Under the pieces are notes generated by a model, which was not told the DNA's origin, did not search any database, and was given only the letters and a program-made list of their open reading frames with translations. Below, in pieces: positions 49,751-59,175 of a stretch of 64,000 nt of DNA. Both the position numbers and the translations under genes were made by a program. This DNA is from Mycobacterium yunnanensis (lineage in GTDB: Bacteria > Actinomycetota > Actinomycetes > Mycobacteriales > Mycobacteriaceae): NCBI RefSeq assembly GCF_025823185.1, contig NZ_JACKVK010000005.1, positions 186,001 through 250,000 on the forward strand, written 5' to 3'. Numbering within the stretch: position 1 is the stretch's first letter; each line of letters starts with the position of its first letter.

Positions 49751-50611
49751 TCAGCTGGCGGTTGTCACGGCGGCGGCGACGTCGGCGATCTCAGCCCCGA
49801 GGCGGTATTCGAGGTCGCTCTTCTGCTGGAGGCCGCGTTCGAAGAGTCCCTTGGTGACTGCCTGGAAGCCGGGGGTGGGCACCGCCGCCCAGAAGGCGTC
49901 GGAGTGCAGCGGGAATTCACTGTCGGGCAAGCGGGTGTACTTGTTGACGAACGCCTTGATCTCACCGATGACGCGGTGGTCCCAGCGCGACACCCTCGCG
50001 GCGTAGTCGTCGACGAAGGCGACGACGTCCTCATCCGGGATGGAGCGGTTGACATAGCCGTAGCGTTCGGCCGTGTCACCGTCGTAATCACCGCCACCGA
50101 GCAAGATTTCGAAGGCCCGTCCGCGTCCGACCAATGCAGGCAAGCGTCCCGAGGCGCCGCCGCCTTGTACGGCGCCGAAGCCGACCTCCATCTGCCCGAG
50201 GATGGCCTTCTCGCGACTGGCGAATCGGATGTCGGTGGCCAGCGCGAACTCGCTACCTGCGCCGCGGGCGATGCCGCGTACGGCCGAGATGGTGACGGCG
50301 GAGAGCTTGCTGATGCGCACCGTGACGTCCACCCAGGCGGCGTACCCGGTGGGACTGGGCAGCGCCTCGGATGCTGCGTGGTCGGCGGCCAGGTCGTAGT
50401 GGGCCAGGAAGAAGTCCGGGTCTGCGCTGTCGAACAGCACGACGTTGACGGTGTCGTTGGACTCCAGTTCGGTGAGCAGGTTCTTGAGGTCACGCATCAT
50501 CTCGGTGCCGATCACGTTGACCGGCGGGTTGTCGAACGTGACCCGCCAGAACGTGGGGGACACCTCGGTGAGACGAAGGTGGGTAGGGGCGAAGTCGTCG
50601 AGGAAGGTCAT
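49751..50611 (-). CDS. Enoyl-CoA hydratase/isomerase-family protein
   Basis: 286 residues from ATG 50611 (a GTG three codons upstream is possible). Crotonase features: the oxyanion segment SAVRGIARGAGSEFALATDI, the second oxyanion turn LGQMEVGFGAVQGGG, with the Glu position at EVGFG. The usual catalytic pair cannot be confirmed, and DFFLAHYDL at ~70 replaces the common FSAGADL. It may hydrate, isomerise or hydrolyse an acyl-CoA. First gene of the operon that includes OsmC, DJ-1, CatC-like and SDR genes. Confidence 0.82.
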   Translation of the reverse strand: MTFLDDFAPTHLRLTEVSPTFWRVTFDNPPVNVIGTEMMRDLKNLLTELESNDTVNVVLFDSADPDFFLAHYDLAADHAASEALPSPTGYAAWVDVTVRISKLSAVTISAVRGIARGAGSEFALATDIRFASREKAILGQMEVGFGAVQGGGASGRLPALVGRGRAFEILLGGGDYDGDTAERYGYVNRSIPDEDVVAFVDDYAARVSRWDHRVIGEIKAFVNKYTRLPDSEFPLHSDAFWAAVPTPGFQAVTKGLFERGLQQKSDLEYRLGAEIADVAAAVTTAS

Positions 50612-50882
50612 GCGTTGCACCGTACCACCTCACTTTGAAATGGCTAGTTAGTGTGTGTACCGTCGCCTTTGGTCATGCTCCCTCGAGTACGCCCCGACGC
50701 CGGCCGGCAGAGTACTGGTACACGAAAGCCACTGTCATTCACGCCAATGGCTCTTTCTTCGGGGGAGTGTGTTCCACGGATGCACGTCGCCAGGCCCAAT
50801 CTCGCGAGCGCGCTATCCCTGCATGCTTTGACTGTTGAATTCAGAACACGATGAAGAGAAGACCACGTTGAAGGCTCGCGAC

Positions 50883-52592
50883 ATGTCCACCACCACACAC
50901 ACCGCCAACGCGGCGCAACCCACCTTCACCGACGCGCTGTGGGAACGGTTCCGCGGCTACGGCACCGTGCAACACGCCCCGGCAGGCACCTGGCTGTTTC
51001 GAGCGGGGGAACCGACCTGCGACATGTTGCTCGTCGAATCCGGGACCGTCGACGTTCTTCGGGCCGCTACCGCCGACAGCCCGGAAGCCGTTGTCGCACA
51101 CTACGGCCCACGCCAGTTCAGCGGGGAGATGAACCTGCTTACCGGACAGGCGACCTACCTCGACGCCCGGGCCAGCGAGACCGCGGTCATCTACCGCGTC
51201 AGCCCGACCGACTTCCGCCGGCTGATGGACACCGAATCCGATCTCTCCGACCTGATCCTGCGGGCCCTGCTCGCACGACGCCAAAGCCTGCGCGACGGCC
51301 AAGGCGCCCGCAGCATCGAAGTCCTCGCCGGCCCGGCGTCCTCCCCGTCGATGGCCCTACGCACCTACCTCGACCGCCAACGACTCCCCCACACCTGGAC
51401 CGACTTCGACTCCGACATCGGGGACGTCCTCGCCAAAGCAGCCGGCATCGCCGTCGAGGACCTTCCAGCCGTGCTCACCTCCACCGCCGTCATCCGCCAG
51501 GCCACTCCCGCCCGGCTCGCCGACGTTCTGGGCCTGTCGCACCGCCCTATCTCCGGCAAAACCCTCGACGTCGTCGTCATCGGCGGCGGACCCGCAGGTC
51601 TGGCCGCCGCGGTGTACGGCGCTTCAGAAGGACTGCGCACCCTGCTCCTGGACTCCGTCGCCACCGGAGGGCAAGCCGCCACCAGCTCCCGCATCGATAA
51701 CTACCTCGGCTTCACCTCCGGAATCAGCGGCAGCGAGCTCACCGGACGCGCCGTCGTCCAAGCCCAGAAGTTCGGTGCCCGCATTGCCACCCCGGCCCGG
51801 GTCGTCCACCTCGACACGACCCCGGGACGCCCGCGCGTGCACCTCGACGACGGCACCGTCGTCGACACCCACACCATCCTGATCGCCACCGGCGCTCGCT
51901 ACCGTGCACTACCGCTGCCGCGATGGGACGACTTCGAAGGCGTCGGAATCTACTATGGTGCAACCGAACTGGAGGCCCGTGTCTGCGGCAACGCTGCCGT
52001 CGCCGTCATCGGCGGCGCGAACTCCGCCGGACAAGCGGCCCTGTTCCTCGCCGAACGAGGCGGCATGGTGCACCTCGTCGTGCGCGGCGCCTCGCTGACC
52101 GTCGGCATGTCCTCCTACCTCGCCGACCGAATCGCCGCCCACCCCGCCATCACCGTGCACACCCACACAAAAGTCAGCGCCGTCGACGGTGACCATCAAC
52201 TGCGCCGCATCACCGCCACCACGACATCGGACGGAAACGTCACCACCACGAATCACGATGTGTGCGCCCTGTTCTGCTTCATCGGCGCCGTGCCCGCCAC
52301 CGAGTGGCTCACCGACATCGCCCTCGACGACCACGGATTCATCCTCACCGACTCCCGCATCCCCCCAGACGCCCTCGGACCGCAGTGGGTTCAGGCCAAC
52401 CGCACACCCATGCCCTTCGAGACCAGCACACCCGCAGTGCTCGCCGCCGGCGACGTCCGCGCCGGGTCCATGAAACGCGTCGCCGCCGCCGTCGGCGAAG
52501 GCGCCAGCGCCGTCAGTACCGTGCACGCTCTCCTCACCGCTGCTCGCACCTGGCCCACCCGCCGCGGGAATGCGGGGGGCGATTCGAGCTGA
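50883..52592 (+). CDS. cNMP-binding thioredoxin-reductase-like flavoprotein
   Basis: 569 residues from ATG 50883. Three parts: a cyclic-nucleotide-binding/Crp-type domain at about 15-135 (GTWLFRAGEPTCDMLLVESG, FSGEMNLLTGQATYLDARAS), a thioredoxin-like linker at 145-215, and a thioredoxin-reductase domain from 228 (VVIGGGPAGLAAAVYGASEG, GGQAATSSRIDNYLGFTSGI, AVIGGANSAGQAALFLAERG, then VLAAGDVRAGSMKR). The CxxC pair expected near the YYGAT position is absent, so classical thioredoxin reduction is not possible. Regulation by a cyclic nucleotide and FAD-dependent pyridine-nucleotide oxidation are inferred. Confidence 0.82.
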   Translation: MSTTTHTANAAQPTFTDALWERFRGYGTVQHAPAGTWLFRAGEPTCDMLLVESGTVDVLRAATADSPEAVVAHYGPRQFSGEMNLLTGQATYLDARASETAVIYRVSPTDFRRLMDTESDLSDLILRALLARRQSLRDGQGARSIEVLAGPASSPSMALRTYLDRQRLPHTWTDFDSDIGDVLAKAAGIAVEDLPAVLTSTAVIRQATPARLADVLGLSHRPISGKTLDVVVIGGGPAGLAAAVYGASEGLRTLLLDSVATGGQAATSSRIDNYLGFTSGISGSELTGRAVVQAQKFGARIATPARVVHLDTTPGRPRVHLDDGTVVDTHTILIATGARYRALPLPRWDDFEGVGIYYGATELEARVCGNAAVAVIGGANSAGQAALFLAERGGMVHLVVRGASLTVGMSSYLADRIAAHPAITVHTHTKVSAVDGDHQLRRITATTTSDGNVTTTNHDVCALFCFIGAVPATEWLTDIALDDHGFILTDSRIPPDALGPQWVQANRTPMPFETSTPAVLAAGDVRAGSMKRVAAAVGEGASAVSTVHALLTAARTWPTRRGNAGGDSS

Positions 52593-52629
52593 CTACGGAA
52601 TGTCAAGTCAGAGGTGTAGAGTCCATCGA

Positions 52630-53079
52630 GTGGCAACCAAGAAGGTCGACGACTGGAAGTGCTCGGTCGCGCGCAGTATGACGGTGTTGGGTGAGCGGTG
52701 GACGATCCTCATCCTTCGCGAGGCCCTGTTGGGGACGACGAGGTTCGCCGACTTCGAACGCAATCTTGGCCTACCACCAGATCGACTGGCAGACAGGCTC
52801 GCCACGTTGGTGGAGTACGGCGTCATGACCAAGGAGTCCTACCAGGAACCAGGTCAACGTCGGCGCCCGTCCTACCACCTCACCCCCGCAGGCCGCGAGC
52901 TACACGTACTCATCGGCGCGCTCCAACAGTGGGGTGACCGACACCTCTCCCGGCCCGAAGGTCCCACTATGGTGCGTAAAGCCAGCCGCACCGATCGGCC
53001 GGTACACGTCGCCTTCATCGACGATCTTGGATACGAAGTGCCAGCTGACGACGTGGCGACCATCCCCACCGGCAACTGA
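52630..53079 (+). CDS. HxlR-family transcriptional regulator
   Basis: 149 residues from GTG 52630; an ATG at 52600 is in frame but lies beyond the usual N-terminus. The winged helix of HxlR is clear: WKCSVARSMTVLGERWTILI, LREALLGTTRFADFERNLGL, RLADRLATLVEYGVM, then YHLTPAGREL. The family responds to aldehydes or redox stress. It starts 37 bases after the flavoprotein stop and may be read with it. No operator identified. Confidence 0.85.
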   Translation: MATKKVDDWKCSVARSMTVLGERWTILILREALLGTTRFADFERNLGLPPDRLADRLATLVEYGVMTKESYQEPGQRRRPSYHLTPAGRELHVLIGALQQWGDRHLSRPEGPTMVRKASRTDRPVHVAFIDDLGYEVPADDVATIPTGN

Positions 53080-53249
53080 CGATGTAGCGAGAGCGCGGCC
53101 CCGACGCTTACCCGCGACATGCGGGATGTGCAGCTGCGTTCGAGGCGAGGCAGAGCTGGGGCCACGACGGCGGAGAAGACCGCTGGCGGCGGAACCATGA
53201 CGGCCAGCCCGACGACGCCTCGTGGATTGGCACTTACAGCTAATCTTCG

Positions 53250-55850
53250 GTGATGTCGCGGACGTGGCCCCTGGCGGGGCGTGACGACCTGCTTGATGAG
53301 GTGATGGCGGTACTCGAAGAGTCTGGGGTGAGCGGGCTCGCCCTGACCGGAGGGGCGGGTGTCGGCAAGTCCCGGGTGGCGTGGGAGGCGGCCGAGCGCG
53401 CCGCCGCTCGCGGATGGACCGTGCGGAGGATCAGCGCGACCGCAACCAGTCAGCATGTGCCGTTGGGGGCGTGCGCCCAGTGGACCGACGACGTCGGAGG
53501 GGGTGAGGCGGCGCTGGTCCGCCGGGTGGGAGAGGCGGTTGTCGCGGGCAGCGACGTGGGCCGGCTGCTGCTGGTCGTCGACGACGCGCATTTGCTCGAC
53601 GACTTGTCGGTTCTCGTCGTCAAGCACCTGGTGGACTCCGGGACGGCCAGGGTGGTGATGACACTACGCACCGGCGAGCCGACGCCGGCTGCCCTGCACG
53701 AGCTAGGCAAGAACGGACACGTCGTGTGGCGTGAGGTCATGACGCTGTCGCGCGAGCGAATGGACGCGGTGCTGGCGGCAGCGTTCGGGGCGCCACCCGA
53801 CGGCGGCTGCAGTGCCCGGTTCTGGACGTTGACCGGCGGGAACATGCTATTCGTCCGGCAACTGGCCGGGCAGGAGGCCGACGCCGGACGGTTGGCAGTT
53901 GCGGACGGGGCGCTGCGGTGGAGCGGGGACGTGGTGGTGAGCGGGTCGCTGGCCGACCTCGTGGAGCGACAGGTCGGTGCGCTGCGAGAGCCGGTGTTGG
54001 AAGTGATCGACACGATCGCCGTCGCCGAGCCCCTCGACCGCCGCTGGCTTTCACTGCTGGCAGAGCAAGACGCCGTGGAGGAAGCCGAGCAACGTGGGTT
54101 GATCCGCCTTGCGGGTGAGCAGGTCTACCTGGGGCATCCTCTGTTCGCCGAGATCCGGCGCACGCGCTGCGGTGCGGTGCGCTTGGCACGGCTGCGCGGG
54201 CGGGTGGCCACGGCGATGGGCGAAGGCGGCAGCGCTGCGGTACTGGTCAAACGGGGCTTGCTGTGGTTGGAGTCGGATCTGGCCCTGCGGCCCGAGCTGC
54301 TGGCGGCCGCGGGCGGTGCGGCGAACTCCCTGCTCGACTTCGACCTGGCCGAGCGACTGTTCGCCGCCGCAGCCGAGGCCGGAGTGGGGCCGCGAGCGCA
54401 CGTGTTGCGGGCGTGGACTCTGTTCATGATGGGTGACGGCGAATCAGCCGACGACGTCCTCTCCCAAGCGCCGCGCCAAGGGGAGGTGGGTCCCGGGTTC
54501 CGCAACGAAGTGGTGTTGCGTGCATCCAACGAGCTGTGGGCCAAACGCAACCCGGAGAAGGCGCGGCAAATCGTCGAGCACGCCCTGATGACCGAGACCG
54601 GCGAACGGCGTGCGCAGATCCTGGTGTTCCGGGCCAATCAGCTGGCACTGGCGGGGCGCACCCTGGAGGTGCTGCAGACCTTGGAGCAGGTCGACGACCG
54701 GGAGCTCGATCCCTACGGCACGGCGATGGCCTGCATCCCGAGGTGCATGGCACACGGGGACCTGGGCCAGTTGGATCAGGTGGCCACCGCCATCGCGGTG
54801 TCCGCGCGAGCGTTGGAGGCGACCATCGAGGGCGCGCACTTGCACGGCCCCCTCACAGAGGTCCATGCCAGTGCTCTGGCGGTGTCGGGACGCATCGGCG
54901 AGGCCCTGGCGGTCGCGCAGCAGTTCGCCCGCAGTCAATACGGGCGCGACACGACGATGTGCTATGTCGCCCAACAGATCCAAGGTATGGCTCATCTGGC
55001 CGCCGGGGATCTTCGCGCGGCTCTCGAGCACCTGCCCGCCCAACCGGATCCGAGTTGCTGGAGCGGACGAGGATTCCACGCCACCAACAGTTTTCCCCGT
55101 TTCGAATTGATGCGCGCGCAGGCGCTGGCTCGGGTAGGCGAAGTGGATTCCGCGGAGCGGGCGCTGGCCGTTGCCCGTGAGTGCCGACCACCGGCGTACC
55201 ACTATTACGACTCAGCCGATCTCATCGCCGAGGCCTGGATCGCCGCAGCCCGATCACGATTCGGTGATGCGCGCGCCCTGGCGCTCACCGCGGCCGACGT
55301 CGCCCGCGACCACCAGCAGTGGGCACGGGAAGTGTGGTGCCTGCAGACGGCCGTCCAGCTCGACGACACCGACGCCGCCGAACGGCTGACCGAACTCGCC
55401 GAGCGGGTGGGGACCGTGCGCGCCACGGTGGCCGCCCAGTATGCCGAGGCCTTGAGCAGCGATGACGCGACGGGTCTGGAGGCGGTCTCTGAGCTGTGGG
55501 AGTCGATGGGCGATCGGCTGGCCGCGGCCGACGCTGCGGCCCAGTCGGCGACGTCGCATCGGCGGGCCGGTCGAGCAGGCAGCGCCACCACCGCCGCCGG
55601 GCGCGCGAGACACCTGGCCGCGCTCTGCGGACAGGCCACCAGCCCCGCCATCGTCACCGCCGAATTTTCTGCGCCCTTCACCAACCGCGAGCGCGAAATC
55701 GTGGTGCTCGTTGCTCAAGGGTTGACCAACCGCCAGATCGCCGACATCCAATCACTGTCGGTACGCACCGTGGAAAGTCACATCTACCGTGCCAGCAACA
55801 AGGCCGGCGTTACCGGGCGGGCTGGCCTCGGTGCCCTCGCCGACACCTGA
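53250..55850 (+). CDS. LuxR-family ATPase regulator (LAL type)
   Basis: 866 residues, the large ATP-binding LuxR size. N-terminal AAA/STAND domain with Walker A GGAGVGKS at 34-41 and a Walker B VGRLLLVVDDAHLLDD near 103-118. A long helical repeat region follows, and the C-terminal LuxR helix-turn-helix at about 808-866 reads FTNREREIVVLVAQGLTNRQ, IADIQSLSVRTVESHIYRA. Start is either GTG 53250 or ATG 53253; no clear ribosome-binding site, perhaps leaderless. It lies alone between the HxlR and MerR genes; the target and ligand are unknown. Confidence 0.87.
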   Translation: MMSRTWPLAGRDDLLDEVMAVLEESGVSGLALTGGAGVGKSRVAWEAAERAAARGWTVRRISATATSQHVPLGACAQWTDDVGGGEAALVRRVGEAVVAGSDVGRLLLVVDDAHLLDDLSVLVVKHLVDSGTARVVMTLRTGEPTPAALHELGKNGHVVWREVMTLSRERMDAVLAAAFGAPPDGGCSARFWTLTGGNMLFVRQLAGQEADAGRLAVADGALRWSGDVVVSGSLADLVERQVGALREPVLEVIDTIAVAEPLDRRWLSLLAEQDAVEEAEQRGLIRLAGEQVYLGHPLFAEIRRTRCGAVRLARLRGRVATAMGEGGSAAVLVKRGLLWLESDLALRPELLAAAGGAANSLLDFDLAERLFAAAAEAGVGPRAHVLRAWTLFMMGDGESADDVLSQAPRQGEVGPGFRNEVVLRASNELWAKRNPEKARQIVEHALMTETGERRAQILVFRANQLALAGRTLEVLQTLEQVDDRELDPYGTAMACIPRCMAHGDLGQLDQVATAIAVSARALEATIEGAHLHGPLTEVHASALAVSGRIGEALAVAQQFARSQYGRDTTMCYVAQQIQGMAHLAAGDLRAALEHLPAQPDPSCWSGRGFHATNSFPRFELMRAQALARVGEVDSAERALAVARECRPPAYHYYDSADLIAEAWIAAARSRFGDARALALTAADVARDHQQWAREVWCLQTAVQLDDTDAAERLTELAERVGTVRATVAAQYAEALSSDDATGLEAVSELWESMGDRLAAADAAAQSATSHRRAGRAGSATTAAGRARHLAALCGQATSPAIVTAEFSAPFTNREREIVVLVAQGLTNRQIADIQSLSVRTVESHIYRASNKAGVTGRAGLGALADT

Positions 55851-55911
55851 CGCGGTCGAGGCTCACCCGTGGCAACGTCTCGAACCGATTGCGCCGGTAC
55901 GTCTTAGGTTG

Positions 55912-56712
55912 CTAGGGGGTAGGTGCGGTGTCCGACGTGCCGGGTCCGTTGCCGGAGGCTTTTGCCGTTGTGTCGTCGTGCTGTTCCTTGTACTGCCGTA
56001 ATTGCATTCGCGTTGCCTGGTCGAGTGCGCGGTCCAGGCTGGCGTGGGCGCGTCGGCGGGCGACCCGACGCATCACGTCCACGAGGTCGGCTGCCCACGC
56101 CAGCTCGGCGTCGTCGCCGGGATACCAGCCCGTCCCGCGTTGTCGGACCACCTCGGCGTGGGCGGCACCGGACAACGCGCGGGCGGCCTCGTCGAGTGTG
56201 TGGTCGACCACCGCGTTGGTCGCCAGGATGCCCGACAACGGCATGCCGCGGGAGACCAGCTTGGCGAAGTCGTCGACGAGGCCACCATCGCGGACGAGGT
56301 ATGAATGCCCGTCCTCGGCGGGTTCGATGATGTCGTCGGCGATCAGCTGCCTCACCGTCCCGTCCGGAAGCTCCCCCAGTCTGGCTTCGAGTTGCGCCCG
56401 GGTCATCGTGAGGGATTTCGCCCGCGAGAAGGGCTCGGTCACCAGTCCACCGAGGTCGTCGAGGTCGAGCACCTCGACCAGCCCCTGCCCGCGCTGAACC
56501 CCGGTGATGAACTTCAAGATGTGCTTGACGGTGAAGCCTTGCCCCAGCAACCGGATGACCGCCTGCAGACGGGTGAGGTGCTCGTCGGTGTAGATCGCGG
56601 TGCGGCCGCGGCGCTGGGGTCGGGGCAGTAGACCGCTGTCCAGGTAGACGCGCACGTTGCGGGTCGTGGTCCCCGCCTCCCGTGCGAGGTCGTCGATCCG
56701 GTACTCGGTCAT
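55912..56712 (-). CDS. MerR-family regulator (last gene of the monooxygenase operon)
   Basis: 266 residues. N-terminal MerR winged helix at about 4-72 (YRIDDLAREAGTTTRNVRVY, LDSGLLPRPQRRGRTAIYTD, EHLTRLQAVIRLLGQGFTVK). The C-terminal ~150 residues are helical without a recognised effector domain. Its ATG at 56712 lies 9 bases after the monooxygenase stop, so it is the fifth gene of the operon 61010-55912. A regulator at the end of its own operon suggests feedback through the promoter near 61011-61080. Confidence 0.84.
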   Translation of the reverse strand: MTEYRIDDLAREAGTTTRNVRVYLDSGLLPRPQRRGRTAIYTDEHLTRLQAVIRLLGQGFTVKHILKFITGVQRGQGLVEVLDLDDLGGLVTEPFSRAKSLTMTRAQLEARLGELPDGTVRQLIADDIIEPAEDGHSYLVRDGGLVDDFAKLVSRGMPLSGILATNAVVDHTLDEAARALSGAAHAEVVRQRGTGWYPGDDAELAWAADLVDVMRRVARRRAHASLDRALDQATRMQLRQYKEQHDDTTAKASGNGPGTSDTAPTP

Positions 56713-56721
56713 GTTCGCATG

Positions 56722-58206
56722 TTAGGCGGTCAACACCGGTGCACCGTTGAGTTGGGTCGCGGTGATCTTGTAGTCCGCCAAGTCCAGCGTCTTGAGCTGG
56801 TTGACGTATTGGGTGGCGAAACCGGGAAACATGGTGGCGTTGAAGCCGTCCTCGGTGAGGTACCAGCTTTGGCATCCGGAGTTCCACGTGGTCGACTGCA
56901 GCCTGCGCTGCATGTCGTCGTTGTAGCGGGCCTGCGCGTCGGGGCGGACGTCGAGTGCGGTCCACCCGAACCGGAGCAGCTTCGTGATCGCCCCGGTGAT
57001 GTAGTCGATCTGGGCTTCCATGTAGACCAGCGCCGAGCTGTGGCCGGGGCCGGAATTCGGTCCAAAGGTGAAGAACAGGTTGGGATATCCCGACACGGCG
57101 ACGCTGCGGTAGGCGTACGCGCCCTTGCTCCATTCCGAGGCCAGGTCTCGGCCGTCGATGCCCGAGATCGGGAACGGCGTGCCGGCCTTGGACACCTCGA
57201 AACCGGTGGCGAACACGATGGCGTCGAATTGGTGCTCGATGCCCTCGACGGTGCGAATTCCCCTCGCCGACAAGCGGGCGATCGGCCAGGTGACGAGTTT
57301 GCAGTTGTCCGCCTGCAACGCCGGGTAGTAATTGCTCGTCATGAGTAGCCGCTTGCACCCCGCCGAGAAGTCCGGTGTCAGTTGCCGGCGCAGCCACGGA
57401 TCCTTGACCTGGCGGCGCAGATTGGCCTTGCTGAGCGCTTCCACCACGCGGGTGAACGGGCTGTCCCACACCACGCCGAGGGCCACTGATTCGTGACCCC
57501 AGAACCACGCCCCCCGTACGGCTTTCTCCGCCACGGGCGACTTCGCGTAGAGCCGCTTGGTCCAGTCGGACGTACGGCCGTTGACTCGTGGCAGCACCCA
57601 ACCCGGCGTGCGTTGAAACACCTTCACCGACTCGGCGGTCTCGACCAGTTTGGGGACGATCTGCACCGCGCTGGCACCGGTGCCGATGACGGCGACCTTC
57701 TTGCCGCTGAAGTCGTAGTCGTGATCCCAACGGGCACTGTGGATCTTCTTGCCCTCGAACACGTCGACGCCGTCGATGTCGGGCAGGCTGGGATTGGCCA
57801 GCGGACCGGAGGCCACGATTACGGTGCGCGCGCGTACCGGCTCGCGGCCCTGGAGCTCTACCGTCCATTCCCCCTCAGCCTGGTCGTAGACCAACCCGGT
57901 GACGGTGTGATCGAAACGGATGCGGGGGGCCAGCCCGGCAGATTCGACCATCTCGTCGATGTAGCCGAGAATCTCGGCGCTGCCCGAGTAGGTCCGGGAC
58001 CACCGGGGGTTGGGCGCAAAGCTGTAGGAGTAGAGCCGCGACGGGATGTCGCATGCCGCACCGGGATAGGTGTTGTCCCGCCAGGTGCCGCCGACGCGGG
58101 TGTCGCGTTCGAAGAGGGCGAAGTTGGCGACCCCCTGCTCCTTCAGCCGGATCGCGGCGCCGATGCCCGCGAACCCGGCGCCGATGATGGCGACGTCGAG
58201 GCTCAT
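56722..58206 (-). CDS. FAD-containing Baeyer-Villiger-type monooxygenase
   Basis: 494 residues from ATG 58206. FAD site AIIGAGFAGIGAAIRLKEQG at about 6-25, DTRVGGTWRDNTYPGAACDI, the BVMO signature FEGKKIHSARWDHD, the NADPH site VAVIGTGASAVQIVPKL, and a late GFATQYVNQLK region. This differs from the EthA type at 43742 and is the longer-branch mycobacterial monooxygenase group. It inserts oxygen into a ketone, or oxidises a long-chain substrate. ATGA coupling with the diiron gene (58203-58206) suggests a joint pathway. Confidence 0.88.
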   Translation of the reverse strand: MSLDVAIIGAGFAGIGAAIRLKEQGVANFALFERDTRVGGTWRDNTYPGAACDIPSRLYSYSFAPNPRWSRTYSGSAEILGYIDEMVESAGLAPRIRFDHTVTGLVYDQAEGEWTVELQGREPVRARTVIVASGPLANPSLPDIDGVDVFEGKKIHSARWDHDYDFSGKKVAVIGTGASAVQIVPKLVETAESVKVFQRTPGWVLPRVNGRTSDWTKRLYAKSPVAEKAVRGAWFWGHESVALGVVWDSPFTRVVEALSKANLRRQVKDPWLRRQLTPDFSAGCKRLLMTSNYYPALQADNCKLVTWPIARLSARGIRTVEGIEHQFDAIVFATGFEVSKAGTPFPISGIDGRDLASEWSKGAYAYRSVAVSGYPNLFFTFGPNSGPGHSSALVYMEAQIDYITGAITKLLRFGWTALDVRPDAQARYNDDMQRRLQSTTWNSGCQSWYLTEDGFNATMFPGFATQYVNQLKTLDLADYKITATQLNGAPVLTA

Positions 58207-59123
58207 GCGACCGGCTCGTAGGTGAGCTCTTCGGTCCACGTCGGGGTGTAACGCACCAGCGGCATCGGGATGGCGCCCGTGACCTTCACCAGCGAGTCCG
58301 CCAACCAGTGGTACTTCGAACTACGGTCGATGACCTTCTTGCTGTGCCAGGAGATGAAGCGATACATGGGCACCCGGTGCACGAACTCGCTTCGCTCGCC
58401 GACACTGCGGAACCGACGCATGGCCTGGTACAGCTTCTCCTCGTCGACGCCCATGTCGACGATGTTGTCGCGCATCTTGTTCAGCAGCGGGAAGTAGCTC
58501 AGGGTGCCGATGAGAAGTGCTGGGTTCATCCAGCTGCCGACGAACTCCACGGCCAGTTTGCGCACGGTCGCATGGCCCAAGATGTCCATCACCTCGAAAT
58601 CGACTGCCAAATGGCGGGATTCGTCGGAATTGATCCGCTTGAAGACTTCCTGGGCCACCGGGTCCTTGACCTCGTCGGTGATGAACTTGATCAGCGCACC
58701 GTCCAGCGCCACCTCGAGCATCGGGATGACCGTACCCAGGATCGACAGCGACATGCCGTCGGAGAACTTGTCCAGCCACGTGATGACCAGCTGCACGTTG
58801 ACACTCGGCGGTGGGATCTCGTCGTCCTCCAACATCCCCCAGCGGCGCATCAGAGCCAGTTCGGCGTTGGCGTGCTTCTGTTCTTCTGCGTGAAAGTGCT
58901 CGTAGATGCTCTTGAGCGTCGGGGTGGGGGCCTTCTTGGCCAGCGCGGCGAACCCGCGGGCGCCGACGTTCTCGATCCACATCAGGTCGGTGATGAACGG
59001 TTTGAGCTTGGCCCACAGTTCGTCGTCGATGAGCTCGGCACCCGGTGCGTCCCAATCGATGTCGACCAAGGCCCACTGCTTGTCCTTGATCTTCTGCAGC
59101 ATGTTGTCCATATCCATCGCCAT
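58203..59123 (-). CDS. Ferritin-like diiron protein
   Basis: 306 residues, helical. Six metal ligands fit a carboxylate-bridged diiron site: Glu51 (DLMWIENVGA), Glu81 and His84 (AEEQKHANAE), Glu137 (VIPMLEVALD), Glu168 and His171 (SDESRHLAVD). This is the ferritin-like fold of fatty-acid desaturase-like or N-oxygenase-like proteins. It may oxidise a carbon chain or hydroxylate a substrate using O2. Next to a monooxygenase, SDR and esterase, it may act in a lipid or terpenoid route. The stop overlaps the monooxygenase start. Confidence 0.8.
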   Translation of the reverse strand: MAMDMDNMLQKIKDKQWALVDIDWDAPGAELIDDELWAKLKPFITDLMWIENVGARGFAALAKKAPTPTLKSIYEHFHAEEQKHANAELALMRRWGMLEDDEIPPPSVNVQLVITWLDKFSDGMSLSILGTVIPMLEVALDGALIKFITDEVKDPVAQEVFKRINSDESRHLAVDFEVMDILGHATVRKLAVEFVGSWMNPALLIGTLSYFPLLNKMRDNIVDMGVDEEKLYQAMRRFRSVGERSEFVHRVPMYRFISWHSKKVIDRSSKYHWLADSLVKVTGAIPMPLVRYTPTWTEELTYEPVA

Positions 59124-59175
59124 GAGCGAGTCCCTTCAGGTGGTGCGGTTCGATGAGTGAGTCGGGGCGGTTCGA

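Noticed and set aside
50612..50882. Short frames in the gap before the flavoprotein gene
   Set aside because: The 60-80 codon frames on either strand have poor composition and no recognisable product; the gap likely holds only promoters.
53080..53249. Possible small gene between HxlR and the LuxR ATPase
   Set aside because: Only a continuation of shadow frames; nothing supported.
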